Source of the DNA: Motacilla alba alba | Taxonomy: Eukaryota; Chordata; Aves; Passeriformes; Motacillidae | Assembly: GCF_015832195.1 (NCBI RefSeq) | Contig: NC_052021.1 | Span: forward strand, 3,906,001 to 3,970,000 | DNA length: 64,000 nucleotides | Direction of reading: 5' to 3' | Part shown: positions 12,961 through 25,024 of the stretch, piece after piece | How positions within the stretch are numbered: position 1 is the first letter of the stretch | How the letters are laid out: the number at the start of each line of letters is the position of its first letter | Notes under the pieces: model-generated | What the model was told of the DNA's origin: nothing | Databases searched by the model: none | What the model saw: the letters and a program-made list of their open reading frames with translations, nothing else | Translations under genes and position numbers: made by a program

Positions 12961-13250
12961 GTGGTCTCTACTCCTGACAGCCCAAACCATGAGCTGCTGA
13001 TCCTTCAGGTGTGACTTGGGTTGGCACAAACCCCTGGGGCAGGCCAAGAAAATTCCCAAGCATCACCACTCTGCTGCTAGGGAATTTAGGGTCAAGGAGT
13101 CCAAATCTAGAAAGCAAATGAAGGTTGGAGCTCAGATCCTTGGCTGAGTTGGAGCTGATATCACCATCATTGTGGTTTTCCATGCAGGGGGCTGCAAGGG
13201 AAGGAAGCAGTGAGAGATATGAAGTGATGCAGGCAGACCTGGAGCACCAC

Positions 13251-13708
13251 TGATGGCTTGGGAAGGCTGACCCAGAACAGAGGCCAGACAGAGTTAAGGA
13301 ATAAAGCAGGGATTTATTAAAAGGCCTCCATGGATCCACCTTGGGCAGCACAAGAGCCCAGCCAGGGCTGCACCCAAGATGAACCAAAATGGTCACAAAA
13401 TGCACAACCGGTCACGGAGTCTCTCACTTTGATCAGTTCTGCTCCATTTGCATCTTGGAGTTCATTGTCCAGTTCCAGCTCCAGCCCATGCAGTCCCATC
13501 CTGCTTGTTTTTCTCTCTTCAGTCCACATTGTTTGTGCTCTTGGGCCTGAGATTTGGATCATTTGTCCTTGGTCCCCAGCTGGAGAAGGAATTGTTTTGT
13601 CTCCCTGCTCTGTGCAGAGAGCTCACCATCCCTTAATGTGAAGCTCAGACCCGCACACTAAAGCAGCACAGAATCTGAGAAATAGAAAAGCTGAAACCTG
13701 AGGCATCA
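13251..13708 (-). mobile_element. Solo LTR (copy A), antisense, with 4-bp target duplication
   Basis: 458 bp with inverted ends (TGATGGC at the left, GGCATCA at the right). The direct repeat CCAC flanks it at 13247-13250 and 13709-13712, a length typical of gammaretrovirus-like (ERV1) insertions. It is the reverse complement of the LTR at 24083-24538, close to 90% identical by eye. 'ggaataaagcagggatttat' near the left end is the complement of its polyadenylation region. Confidence 0.85.
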
Positions 13709-13712
13709 CCAC

Positions 13713-16225
13713 CTGGGTTTGTAATGAGGCTGGGGGTCCTGCTGCCCAGCTCTGTGCCAGCAGGCAAAACCACGCTCCCCCATCCCATGGACCTGAATCA
13801 TCCTTCCCTGAGCATTCCAAGGGGAGATGCTGTGGTGCCAGCCCTTGGATCTGGGGAATCCAGGTGGCACAGCCAGATCCAGGGGAGTGGTGCCAGCTGC
13901 AGGCTGTGCACAGGGCTGTCAGCACCACCTCCAGACATGGAGTGCTCCAGGAAAGCTCCTGAGCATCAGCCAAGCAGGATGGCTTCCAAGCTCCTCATCC
14001 ATAACCCTCCAACTGGGAAAGGTAGCTCACCCTCCCTGAGCCAAAAATGGAAAGGATTAGCACATTTCTCATCCCCCAGAGGGAACAGGAGACTGTTTTA
14101 CCTCTGGAAAATGGGTTGTAGTCACTGACTGCTTCCTAGGGGATCATATTGCCCAGAAGTCCTTGTAAGTGGTTTTTTAGAGGGATCCCCATCCGAGCAC
14201 TCCATGAATAGCTCCCCAAATGCAGAGAGCCAGCACGGCAATCCTACCCCCAGCACTTTCAGGAGGTGACATTTTGCCAGGAAACACAGTGCTGGGGAAG
14301 CTGATAACTTGCCCTGGGCTCTCCACATCTCCCAAAAGAGGAGCTGCTCACAGCCAAGGCCCTGGAGAAGCAGCTGGCACAGGGCACCGCAGCAGCAGCC
14401 CCTGATGCCAAGGGGATCTCCAGAGCTCATTTCCTTAGTCCTCCTTCAGCCATGCCTTTGTGCCACTCCGGGATCACAGGTGCCCAGCTGAGGGTGAGGT
14501 TGGGAGCCTGGGCAAAGTTCAGTGACAAAACGACCTTTGCAATTCCAGCAGCACACCCAGGAATGGGGCAGGCAGTGAATATTTCTCCCTTTCCATCGTT
14601 TCCTCTCTGCCCACAGCTTTTTTTGGAGATTTTAGTTTTGGTTTTTCTTTAAATATCAGCTGTTTCAAAGCCCGACACCGAAGAATTTCCCCCCCAGTTT
14701 AAAAGCTACCCCTGAGTGCAGAAAGCTGAAATTTGGCAGGGAAACTGAGAGAAGTTCCTTGGAACAGCTTCCTTTGAAAGATTTGGGAGTTCAGAGTTCC
14801 ACATCAAGGTTTCTCAGCACGTTTTGCACCTTTTTTGTTTTCAGAGCCCCATAAACAACCTGCCCTGGGAGATTTCTCAGCACATTACCCGTGCTTCACC
14901 CTTTGGGCAGAGAAAGCCAGGTTTGCCCAATTTCCCTGGAAAGCACTGTGACCATACACCAGAACCTGCTCCAAGGAGGCTTCCAGTGACATTTTTAATC
15001 TCGTGTCCACAGCAACACCAACGTGAGTGGCTACAAGCTCCTAAATTCCCATGAATGGGAAAATCCCCAAAAAAGGAGCTCTAACCAACAGTCCTCAGAG
15101 GTCACAACAGCTCAGCCACAAAGAAGAGAAGGTCTGGGGTCTTTTCTGCCTTGGGTTGGGGCTGGTTTTATGCTGGGTTTTAGACTTGCCTGTAGATCTT
15201 GTGTAATCAAAAATAGAAGTGTAAATTCATCATCTGCTTTGTTCTGTGCAAGTAATTCTCTATTCACAGCTCACCCTCATCCTGCAGAGCGACTCACATG
15301 CTCTGGTTTGTTACGCCAGCATAGTCTAATTCCAGAGATCACAAAAATAATATTCCAAGTCTAATCCCAAAGAAAGGATTACCAGGGATCAAGTCCATTA
15401 TTTCATGATAAATCCCTTTTATGTCTTTTTTTTTTTTTCCCATCAGCGATCAAAGCAAGTGGATTTCAGCTCTAAAATGCTGCTGCTGTGCAGCAGAACA
15501 GATCCTTGCTCAAGGCACAAGGCTTTACATTTACTTGCCTTTTTTTTTTCCTTCCTCCTTTTTTTTTTTTTTTTTTTTTGCACAGTATCAAAGGAGATTT
15601 ATTTTTTCCCCCTTGCCAAAAATAAAGTCTGGTCTAGATTCTCAGCTGCAGCTGAGAGCACTGGGAAAGAAAGTAGCTACAGCCCATTTTTGCAGCTTCC
15701 TAATCTTGTAGGACAGTTTCTAATCTTCTCAAATTGTCAGCAGCCCATCAGAGCTGTTTCTTCCTTTGAGAGTCCAAGCTGAAGAGAGAAGCTCTGACTG
15801 TAGTGAGGGGAGATTTAGAGACCACCAAAGGGTTTTTCCCCCCTCTAAACACAAGGGCAGGCTTAGCTCACCAGTTGCAGTGTTTTTGGCATGGCTGTTG
15901 CCCCAGTTTGCTGTGTGAAGCTCCGAAGTGACACGGGAGCTTTCGGCATCCCCACTGCCCAGGGGTGGGACACTGCAGCACCCTCAGCCTCCTGTTGTCC
16001 ATAAAGCACAGCCAGAGCCACCAGCCCCAGCACTGCAGACCTGCTGGCCTGGCTGCTGTGGGCAGAGGCAGCCACCTGCTCCCCCTGCATCACATCCCGT
16101 GGAGGACAAAAGCAATGCCAGCCTGTGGCAGCCTGCACCACGTGCCATGTGTGAATGGCACAAACTGGGCAAAGCAGGTCCTGCCTCCTTGTTGGAACCC
16201 TGGCTGCTGAGGATTTCAGACTTTC
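13713..16225. other. Unannotated sequence with a 21-base T tract
   Basis: T runs at 15427-15438 and 15559-15579. No gene or known repeat recognised. Confidence 0.45.
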
Positions 16226-16227
16226 TG

Positions 16228-16810
16228 TGCTGACAGGCACTGACCCCCCAGAGAACACTGCGTTTGACCTGAGGCCGTGGAGAAAGCTTCCAAGATTGAA
16301 TAATAGAATTCAATTCTATCTGAGTGAATGATAGAATTCAATTCTTGCCATAATCTGGGATTGTGGGTGTGGAGTTTGAATAGAAGTGTGCAATGTCTCA
16401 TGGTGGGAAACTCAGAGTTTAAGATTTTAGAATATAGTAATATATATAAACTAGATGGAGGTTTTGGGGTGGAGGCTGGTCCTTCTTCTTTACCTTCTTC
16501 TTTACCTTCTTCTTTACCTTCTTCTCCATGGGTTTGGGTGGCTTTGTGTAATTGGATAATAAAATCCACATTGTGGGCCAGGGGTGGTTGGTTATTGGGT
16601 TAAAAGTAAAAATAATTCAGTTGTCATTTCTTAATTAGTTTTTCTTTGAAAGGCCTTGTAGAGAGGGAGATAGGGCTCCATTTTCAGTTTGTTAGAGTGA
16701 AGTGCTGTAGAACTCAGGGTTTGTGAGACTGTAATGTAGATAAGAACTAATAAACATCTGAGTCCAAACAAGAAACACCATCCACACATTTAATCCTGAC
16801 CTTGGCAGAA
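16228..16810 (+). mobile_element. Solo LTR of another songbird ERV family
   Basis: Recognised from 'gaccccccagagaacactgc', 'gcctgaggccgtggagaaag', the TATA-like 'atatagtaatatatataaac' and the polyadenylation region 'actaataaacatctgagtcc'. Inside it, a 12-bp unit (ttcttctttacc) repeats nearly four times at 16481-16526. The segment near 16305-16345 has two copies of the near-palindrome 'agaattcaattct'. The outer boundaries are approximate because I could not find a clear target duplication. Confidence 0.7.
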
Positions 16811-17249
16811 AAAAGAAGCAAAGAATCTGCACCTCCTCATGGCTCCTCCACTGACTGGGCCGTATTTTCAGTCCTAATCTCAGACTATTGGGGTTTGCTC
16901 TGCTAAAACCAACAGGATGATACAGGTCAGATCAGTGATGGTGAAAAATTCAATTATGGTTGTGCCATATGCGGCGCTATAAAAAGGACTGAGCTGTACA
17001 TATGGCTGGAGAAACAAACAGCACAAATGCCCCCACACTGGGATGCCCTTTAGTCTTTCAGCACTTTCTACACGGGCCACGATGAGAGGAGGGAAAGTGC
17101 CATCACTTGTCCTTGTAAAAAAATTGCCAGCCTTCAAATGTCCCTCTCCACCACCCTCCAAAGGACCAGGAATCACCTCCTCGTGGAGGCTGCTTGGAAC
17201 ACCAAGAGCCTTTGAGGAGGTGGAGTTGGCCGGCCTTGTGGCATGAAAA
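16811..17249. other. Unannotated sequence
   Basis: Nothing recognised. Confidence 0.45.
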
Positions 17250-17345
17250 TTTCCACCAAAAATTATAGAAACATTAAGGTTGGAAAAGAGCTTTATGATT
17301 ATCCAGGTCAACTATTAACCCAGAACCAGCAGCATTACAAAAAAA
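17250..17345 (-). mobile_element. CR1 3' end, older subfamily
   Basis: 'aacattaaggttggaaaaga' followed by 'attatccaggtcaactatta' is the complement of a CR1 terminus. A run of 17 A residues (17369-17385) follows shortly after. Confidence 0.65.
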
Positions 17346-17349
17346 AACA

Positions 17350-20300
17350 GATTTCCCCAACATTTCCTAAAAAAAAAAAAAAAAAGAAAGAAAATCTGCC
17401 TTGTTTCCCTAGGGATGCATGGACTCCAGGGCTGGGAGTTGAACACCTGTGGACACAACCTAAGAAGAAGAATGCTGCCTGTGCTGAAGGTTCATCCCTT
17501 TTCCCAGGAATGTGGGCAAATTTCAGCCCATCTCTGGGGGGCAGAAATGAAGCAAAGCCTGCTGATTAATGCATCAGTCCTGGAAAGTCCAGCGGAATGG
17601 AAAACTTCCCAATCCACGCTTTGGAGTCACAGGAACCAGGCCTCTCAAGACCAAAAACAGAAATGGGAGGAGGAGGAAGGTCTCAATAAAGAGGAGATGG
17701 GGTGGAAGTTGTGCCATCACCCCCCTGGCTCTCCTTGTGCCATCGTCCCTCGGAGCAGTGATTCCCAAGGGGCATGCATGAGATGATCCAAAGTGCAGCA
17801 GGAGGAAACACCTGGATGGCAGCAGCACGTTATGCAATTTATAAACACACACTCAACTGAGGTGCAGCTTTAAAAATGGCCTTTGCACAAAAAGAAGTCT
17901 GGAGACCACTGACCTGGAGGAATCACCAGTCCCAGCTGGAATTTCAGCCCAAAACTCAGCTGTGGGGGAGGTTTTGGTGCCAATCATAGGCTGCTTCCAG
18001 GGAGAAACAGCGTGTCCCAAAATTCCCTTTCAGCCTCTCGTGGAATAACCACCAGCACTGCAACATGCAGCAAAAGCCTCTGAGAAGTTGCCATCAACTC
18101 ATCACAGAAAACAACGATAAAAAAAGCCCTCAGTGGATTGACCAGTGTTCAAAAATACATCCAAAGGATGCTCTTGCACGTCAGCCTGCTCTGGCACGCT
18201 CCTTCTGCACAGGCTTCCAGATGGTCCATCTTTTTAGCCCTTCCTTTATTTTAAGCGGACAGCCTGAGGCACAGCAGGACCATATCACTGCTTTATTTGA
18301 GAGCAGGGGAAAAATGAAAGTTCTCCCAGCAAAAAGAAATTATTTTTCTAAAAATAATTACAAGACAAATAGTTCTCAGATTTCCTTTTATTCTTGTTAT
18401 TCTTCCCCACGCAAGGCCAGTTTTCGGAGAGCCCAGCTCAGCAGAGATTTCAAGGAGCCTCTTGGTGGTTGATAGCCCCTGTATTGCAGTTACTGAATCC
18501 CAGATTAATTTATTTTTCGAGTCTAAGTCATGCACTCCACACTGGACAACTTCAAGTGCAGCCAAAGAAAGCCTGTACATTATAGATCTATTTATTAGAC
18601 AGTTTTCAAGGTTTTCCAAAAGGAACCTGCTAAAATGATTTCACACCCTCTTTCAGTAAAAAAAAAAAAAAGGAATTAATTTCTCAGGGTCTGCTGTGGA
18701 ACCAATCGACTTCAGGAGGCAAACCTTAAATCTTGATAATTATGTGCTGTTTAGCTGGGATACTATAGCAGGTGGGGGAAAAGCCAGCCTTGCATCTCCG
18801 GGAGCTTCAGGACTGTGAACTGAATCCTGCCACCATGTCCTGAAAAAAGGAGGGGAAAATCATCAAGAACAGCAAGCACATACAGTAGGAATCCAGCTGC
18901 TTTTTACCACTTCCCTCTTCCCTCTTTCCAAAGCCTGCTTGATGGGAAATCAGCAGAGGGGAGGGAAGGAACCCACCCGGTGATGCCACCAGGTCCAGGC
19001 TGTCACCTTGGAGTGACTCACGTGCTATGGCTCCCTCCAAAAATGCGCAGCTTCAGCACACACCCAACGAGTCCCACAGCCCCCAAATTAAAGAATCTGT
19101 TGGTTTGGGAACCTGGATTGAGGCCAGATCCTCCCTTGTGCCTCCTGGCCCTCCGTTGAGAGCTCATCCTTGGGAGATGCCAAGGGGAGCAACCCGAGTC
19201 AATCAGAAACACAAAGCCACTCAGCCTCCAAAAAACCCCTGGATGGGAGTCAAACAATACAAGTTTTGAGAATTATTTTAGACTAAATTCTTCCTCAGGA
19301 CATGATCTCCGAGGGTGAAAGCTCGGCCCCACCAAGGCCAAGAGCAAAACTCCTGCAGACCTCAGCAGGACCTGGCTCCCACCCAAACCAAACTTTTCAA
19401 GTCTCAGTCAAGCTCCTCAGCTGCAGACGTTCATTTCTATTATTTCTGCAGCCTCTTTGTCTCACCAAAAGGATCCTTCCGCAGTGGCCATCCAAAAGCC
19501 GTTGACAAGACAGAAGAAATTTAATTTGCAGCTGAAAAAGAAGCCTATAAATTTCTTTTTTGTTTCCCCAATTAAAATCAGTGTGTCTGTGACACGGTCT
19601 CCAAGCGTGGTGGTGTCAGTCTGGCTGGTGCAGGAGTCTGACAGCCCTCAAACCCTTTGGGGACTGGGATTATGCCCTGTTCTATTCCTGCACAGCCCCT
19701 CACCCTGCAGGACCCTGCGTCTGCTGCGGGAGCCTTCCAGGGACCATGGTAAAAGCAATTATAAACACAAGCATTTTGATTTCAGCCCTGTTGCCTCTCC
19801 CTGTGCCAGCATTGTTTGTCATTCCCAGCAGACCCAGGGCATTTTCTCCTCCCAGGGAAGAGCACTGTGACAATGATGCTGGAAGTGCTCGCTGCTTTGA
19901 CGTTTGGAGCCACGGTAACGAGTAAAACATGAAGCCTCCACTTTGTAACAAGTTCTGTGATTTCTGATTTGTTTTAAAGCTCCTTTAAAGGAAACCAGAA
20001 GTTGCACCAGTCTCCATTCTTGCTGTCAGAAGGAAACATCCACGTGGCCACTGGGGATGGCTCAAAAACACAGCTCTGAGTGTGCCATAAAGCTGGAAAA
20101 CAAAGAACAGCCCATGCTGGACTAGTTTTGTTCTTGGAGATCACCCTGGTCACCCTGTGGCTGGCAGGGCTGAAGAACCATCTCACGCCAGCTCTGTGGC
20201 CTGTGACCTCATGAGCAGAGGTGACCACAGACAGACACCTCCTTCAACCAAGAAATCAATGCCAACCACCACAACCAACCTCTCTTCCCTCTGCTCCCGG

Positions 20301-20900
20301 CGTTAAAATGCCATGAAGTTTTGTCACAAGAGGAATTCCCCACCCCAAACGCCACAGGTTCAGACCCCAATTCTTTACCAGAACCCCAAAATTTTCCCTG
20401 TAAGCTGGCACTTATGGGATGGTTCTCAGCAACCAGAAACACAACAGGCTTTGGGAGGAAAGAAAATAAACCAGGTCTTGCTTCCACCCTTGTCTCCTCT
20501 CCACAGGCTCTGACAGTTTTTGTGCAACGGGAGCGGGGCCGCGCCCTCCTCGTTCCTATAGATGCCAAGTTGGTGACTTGCCACCTTATTGGAGCCCACA
20601 GACCTCGGGCTTGGTCCAGGGAAGGAAGTCAGGCTCCAGCAGAGGCAACTGCATTGAACTTGCTCAAACACGCAGATTTCCAGGGCTCTCAGCTCCCACA
20701 GCCCAAAGGACGTTGCAACACCATCCCGAGAGCCTGGCCTGCCAAAGCAGAGCTGGTGTCCAGGTTAGATCCAAGCCACTGCAGGGAATTTTAGACCCTG
20801 GGAAATGCAGGGCTGCAAGAACAGGTAGAATTTCCTAAGATTGTCCAACAGGACATGGGAATCTTGAGCTTTCATGTGGTTTTCTTCACTCACATTTTTC
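17350..20900. other. Unannotated sequence
   Basis: About 3.5 kb without a recognised gene or transposon. A runs are present at 17369-17385 and 18658-18671. Confidence 0.45.
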
Positions 20901-20901
20901 A

Positions 20902-21301
20902 AGGAAAGGCTGGGAGAGTTGGGATTGTTCCGCCTGGAGAGGAGAAGCTTTGGAGTGACCAAATTGTGGCCTTGCAGAGCCTGAAGGAGCTACAGGAAAG
21001 ATGGAGAGAGACTCTGTACAAGGGCCTGGAGTGCCAGGACACAGGGAATGGCTTCCCACTGCCAGAGGGCAGGGATGGATGGGAAATTGGGAATTAGGAA
21101 TTGTTCCCTGGCAGGGTGGGCAGGCCCTGGCACAGGGTGTCCAGAGCAGCTGGGGCTGTCCCTGGATCCCTGGCAGTGCCCAAGGCCAGGCTGGACAGGG
21201 CTTGGAGCAGCCTGGGACAGTGGAAGGTGTCCCTGCCCATGGCAGGGGTGGCACTGGATGGGCTTTAAGCTCCCTTCCAACCCAAACCATTCTGGGATTC
21301 T
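20902..21301 (+). mobile_element. CR1 LINE, 3' end with terminus
   Basis: Sense CR1 from 'aaggaaaggctgggagagtt' to 'ccaacccaaaccattctggg'. It is 5'-truncated but keeps the 3' end. Confidence 0.88.
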
Positions 21302-21574
21302 AAAAACTACAGGAACCATCCAGCTGTTCCAAAACCCTTTGGGTCCTCCAAGAGAGATGTGAGCAGGGGACAACAGGGCAAGCTTGAAGACAGAGCTTTC
21401 ATAGACATAACTAAGTTCCTGCAAGATGGCCTGGATGCACAAGCTTAATTCTTGTTTTGGAGTGGTTCTCACAGCAGTTTGGCTCATTAAATAAAATCTT
21501 TGGTTGCATTCAAGCACACATCAGGAAATGTTCCGTTTGCTGGATGTGTTGGTCATCTTGGCTTTCCCAGCTTT

Positions 21575-21842
21575 AGAGTCACAGAATATCCTGAGCTGGA
21601 AGGGATTCACAGGGAACATTGATCCAACTCCTGATCCCAGCAAGCCCACCCTGGGCATGCCTGGAGCAGTGTCCAAGCTCTCCTGGAGTTCTGGCAGCCT
21701 CGGGATCGTGCCCATTCCCTGGGGAGCCTGGGCACTGCCCAGCACCCTCTGGGGGAAGAGCCTTTCTCTGATCTCCACCCTAAACCCTCCTTGCACAGCT
21801 CCAGCCATTCCCTGGGTCCTGTCTCTGGTTGCTGAGAACTGA
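21575..21842 (-). mobile_element. CR1-like fragment, distinct subfamily
   Basis: 'agtcacagaatatcctgagc' and 'tggaagggattcacagggaa' are the complement of a CR1 terminus whose body differs from the common copies ('ctgatcccagcaagcccacc'). Confidence 0.7.
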
Positions 21843-22284
21843 AGAACCTCTGGGAATAATCTGCTGCAAGCTGCTTTGCCAGAGAGAGAATTTCACAGGC
21901 AAGTGACTTCTCCGGCACCCTCAAAGAACCAGCTGAGGGAGTCATGCAAAATTTCTCCTTCCTCCCTCTCTCCTCACCTCAGATCAACCCCGTGCAAGGA
22001 GTCTTTAGCTCTGCAGTCATCTGTGAGTCACTCGTGGCACCTACACACATGTAGCCACCTGAAGCAAGCTCCAGCAGAGGCAGGCTCTGTGCTGCAGGGA
22101 GGACACCGTGTTCCCCTGGGCTGCACATCTCCCTCCCTCGGCAGCTGCTGCAGAGGCTGCTCCTTCTGCCACGGACACCAGAGAGCCCTGAGAAAAGAAC
22201 CAGCCCCAAAATTCCACCAGCAAAAGGAAAAGGAGGGAGGGGGGGAGATAAAAATTAACAAGAGTATCAAGTAAATATAAATCA

Positions 22285-22740
22285 AGGAATCACTGAGGCT
22301 GGGAAATCCCTGCCAGCCCATGGAGTCCCAGCTGTGCCCAGTGCCCACCTTGTCCCCAGCCCAGAGCACTGAGTGCCACCTCCAGCCCTTCCTGGGACAC
22401 CTCCAGGCATGGGCACTGCAAAGCTCCCTGGGCAGCCTCTGCCAAGGCCTGAGCACCCTTTCCATGCAGAAATTCCTGCTGCTGGCCAAGCTGAGCCTGC
22501 CCTGGCCCAGCTTGAGGCCTTTTCCCCTTGTCCTGTCCCTGTTCCCTGGCAGCACAGCCTGACCCCCCTGGCTGTCCCCTCCTGGCAGGGAGTTGTGCAG
22601 AGCCACAAGGTCCCCCCTGAGCCTCCTTTTCTCCAGGCTGAGCCCCTTCCCCAGCTCCCTCAGCCCCTCCTGGGGCTCCAGCCCCTTCCCCAGCCCCTTC
22701 AGATGCTCCTCATCACACCTGTGCTCCAATCCTTCCAGCT
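22285..22740 (-). mobile_element. CR1 LINE fragment, internal part, sister of 1550-1935
   Basis: Nearly identical to 1550-1935 but with an extra 'aggcatgggcactg', and extended at its right end ('ccccttccccagccccttca'). It lies opposite to the next CR1 piece. Confidence 0.82.
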
Positions 22741-22744
22741 TCAG

Positions 22745-22968
22745 CACAGCTGGATGGGATATTGGGAATTAGGAATTGTTCCCTGGCAGGGTGGACAGGC
22801 CCTGGCACAGGGTGCCCAGAGCAGCTGTGGCTGCCCCTGGATCCCTGGCAGTGCCCAAGGCCAGGCTGGATGGGGCTTTGGGATTTGGAGCAGCCTGGGA
22901 CAGCAGGGGTGGAACAGGATGGGCTTTAAGGTCCCTTTCACCTAAACCATCCCGGGATTCCATGGTTC
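22745..22968 (+). mobile_element. CR1 LINE 3' end
   Basis: Sense CR1 from 'gatgggatattgggaattag' to 'cctaaaccatcccgggattc', directly next to an antisense CR1. Confidence 0.87.
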
Positions 22969-22969
22969 C

Positions 22970-24080
22970 TTGTTAGCTCAGCTCAGAGGGATGTGTGTGC
23001 TCTTTCAAACACTGGATGCCCTGACAGAACCACAAGATGAGCTTGAGAAACTACAACAAGGGGGAAATGCAAGGTAACATCAGCCAGAGTTGTGGTTTCT
23101 CTGGAGGGAGCAGACATTTTCTCTACTCACCAAAAAACCCAAAACAAACAAACAAATGAACAAACAAGCAAAAAATAAAAAACAAACCCCAAAACACCCA
23201 ACACCAACCCCACTCAAAAAAAAAAAAAAAAAACAACCAAAAAACAACAACAACAACAAAAAAAAAAGCCCCAAACAAAAAAGACCAAACCCAAAAAAGG
23301 TTATTTATGGGACACTTATAATGAGGAGGATAAGAGCAGTTCACAAATCTCCAGAGAAGGCAGCAGACTAACCCAACTACAAAATAAGTGCCCAGGAGAC
23401 CTGTGAGGACTGAGAATGGCCTCAGGCTGACAAACTCTCATACCAAAACAACCCACTGCACTCTAGTAAGAAGTCCCACCCTTCTGGAAATAATCTGGTT
23501 TTTTTTGACAAGTTTATGGTTTCAGATATTTTTGAGGATTTTTTTTTTCACACCAAAAAGGTTATATGTATTAGAACTGAAGCTTTTCACAGAAGCCTAT
23601 AGAAACATGCCTGATGCTTGGAAGCCTTCTGGGATGACACTTAAATTCCCCCTATTCAGCCCCTGGATTTGAAGCCAGATTTTCCACCTTCGGTTTAGTA
23701 CCTGATCTGGGATATCTTCTCTCTGGGATCTCTTCTTCCCAGACTGAGATCCCCCCTCTTGAAGCCTGTGGTTGCATTTAAATTATTTGGCTTGGCAAGG
23801 TGAAGTGACCCAGTGGTAGAGACATTTCCCTTTGCAGGATTTTCACATTGTGAGGCCTCTGATCACCACAGGGAAAGTTCCCAAAACCTTTTGGCTGGTG
23901 ATCCTACTTCCAGTTTCACTTCCAAGCTTGTGGCCCCACTTCAGAATCCTTTAGGCTCTGCTGTCATCTGCAGAGTGCCGTCAATCCCACCAGCCTCTGG
24001 ACCTTCTCCTTGGGAAACCACTTACACTGAATATTGTCACTGCTCACCTGGAAGGCTTGGAGCACACTTTTCCTTTGCCT
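22970..24080. other. Unannotated sequence with an A/C-rich simple repeat
   Basis: 23131-23300 is a low-complexity A/C tract built on AAAC-type units with A runs. The rest is unrecognised. The antisense open frame there (Phe- and Trp-rich) is an artefact of the simple sequence. Confidence 0.5.
23131..23300. repeat. A/C-rich low-complexity tract
   Basis: Almost only A and C on the plus strand over about 170 bases (aaacaaacaaacaaatgaac and similar), including a pure A run at 23217-23233. Confidence 0.85.
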
Positions 24081-24082
24081 GC

Positions 24083-24538
24083 TGATGCCTCAGGTTTAGC
24101 TTTTCTATTTTTCAGATTCCGTGCTGCTTCAGTGTGTGGGTCTGAGCTTCACATTAAGGGATGGTGAGCTCTCTGCACAGAGCAGGGAGACAAAACAATT
24201 CCTTCTCCAGCTGGGCACCAAGGACAAATGATCCAAATCTCAGCCCAAGAGCACAAACAACGTGGGCTGAGGAGAGAAAAACAAGCAGGATGGGACTGCA
24301 TGGGCTGGAGCTGTAACTGGACAATGAACTCCAATATGCAAATGGAGCAGAACTTATCAAAGTGAGAGACCCTGTGACCGGTTGTGCATTTTGTGACCAT
24401 TTTGGTTCACCTTGGGTGCAGCCCTGGCTGGGCTCTTGTGCTGCCCAAGGTGGATCCATGGAGACCTCCTAATAAATCCCTGCTTTATTCTTTAAATCTG
24501 TCTGGCCTCTGTTCTGGATCAGCCTTCTCAAGGCATCA
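24083..24538 (+). mobile_element. Solo LTR (copy B), sense
   Basis: 456 bp from TGATGCCTCAGG to AAGGCATCA. It pairs in inverted orientation with copy A at 13251-13708. The polyadenylation signal 'aataaatccctgctttattc' lies near its 3' end. The flanking bases (CTGC left, CTAG right) no longer form a perfect target duplication. No internal viral genes. Confidence 0.85.
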
Positions 24539-24824
24539 CTAGTAGCAGTAATTAATTCCTTTTCACCCAGCCCAGGTTATAAAGGGTGTTTCTGATCCCA
24601 GCCCTGAACCTTTGTGGTTTTTCTCGTTGTGGCATTTGCCCATCGTGCGTCAAACGCAGCAGCGCTGCACCCTGAGCATCTGAGCGAAGGTTTGACGAGC
24701 TCTTGTTTCCACATTCTTTTGGCCAGGGCACAAAGTCTGGTTTGTGGTTTCAGATTAGGTCTCCAGCATGTGACGTGAGCAGGCAACACCCACGCTGCTC
24801 TCCAAGCAAAGTCCTAGTGCTGAA

Positions 24825-25020
24825 CCATGGAAATCCCAGGATGGTTTGGTTTGGGAGGGAACTTCAACTATCCAGTGCCACCCCTGCCATGGGCAGGGAC
24901 ACCTCCCACTGTCCCAGGCTGCTCCAAGCCCTGTCCAGCCTGGCCTTGAGCACTGCCAGGGATCCAGGGGCAGCCACAGCTGCTCTGGGCACCCTGTGCC
25001 AGGGCCTGCCCACCCTCCAC
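24825..25020 (-). mobile_element. CR1 LINE 3' fragment
   Basis: The plus strand from 'gaaatcccaggatggtttgg' to 'gggcctgcccaccctccaca' is the complement of a CR1 3' end. Confidence 0.85.
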
Positions 25021-25024
25021 ATCT

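Noticed and set aside
23805..23870. Possible tRNA-like A box ('gtgacccagtggtagaga')
   Set aside because: No B box, no cloverleaf and no A-rich tail that would indicate a tRNA or tRNA-derived SINE.
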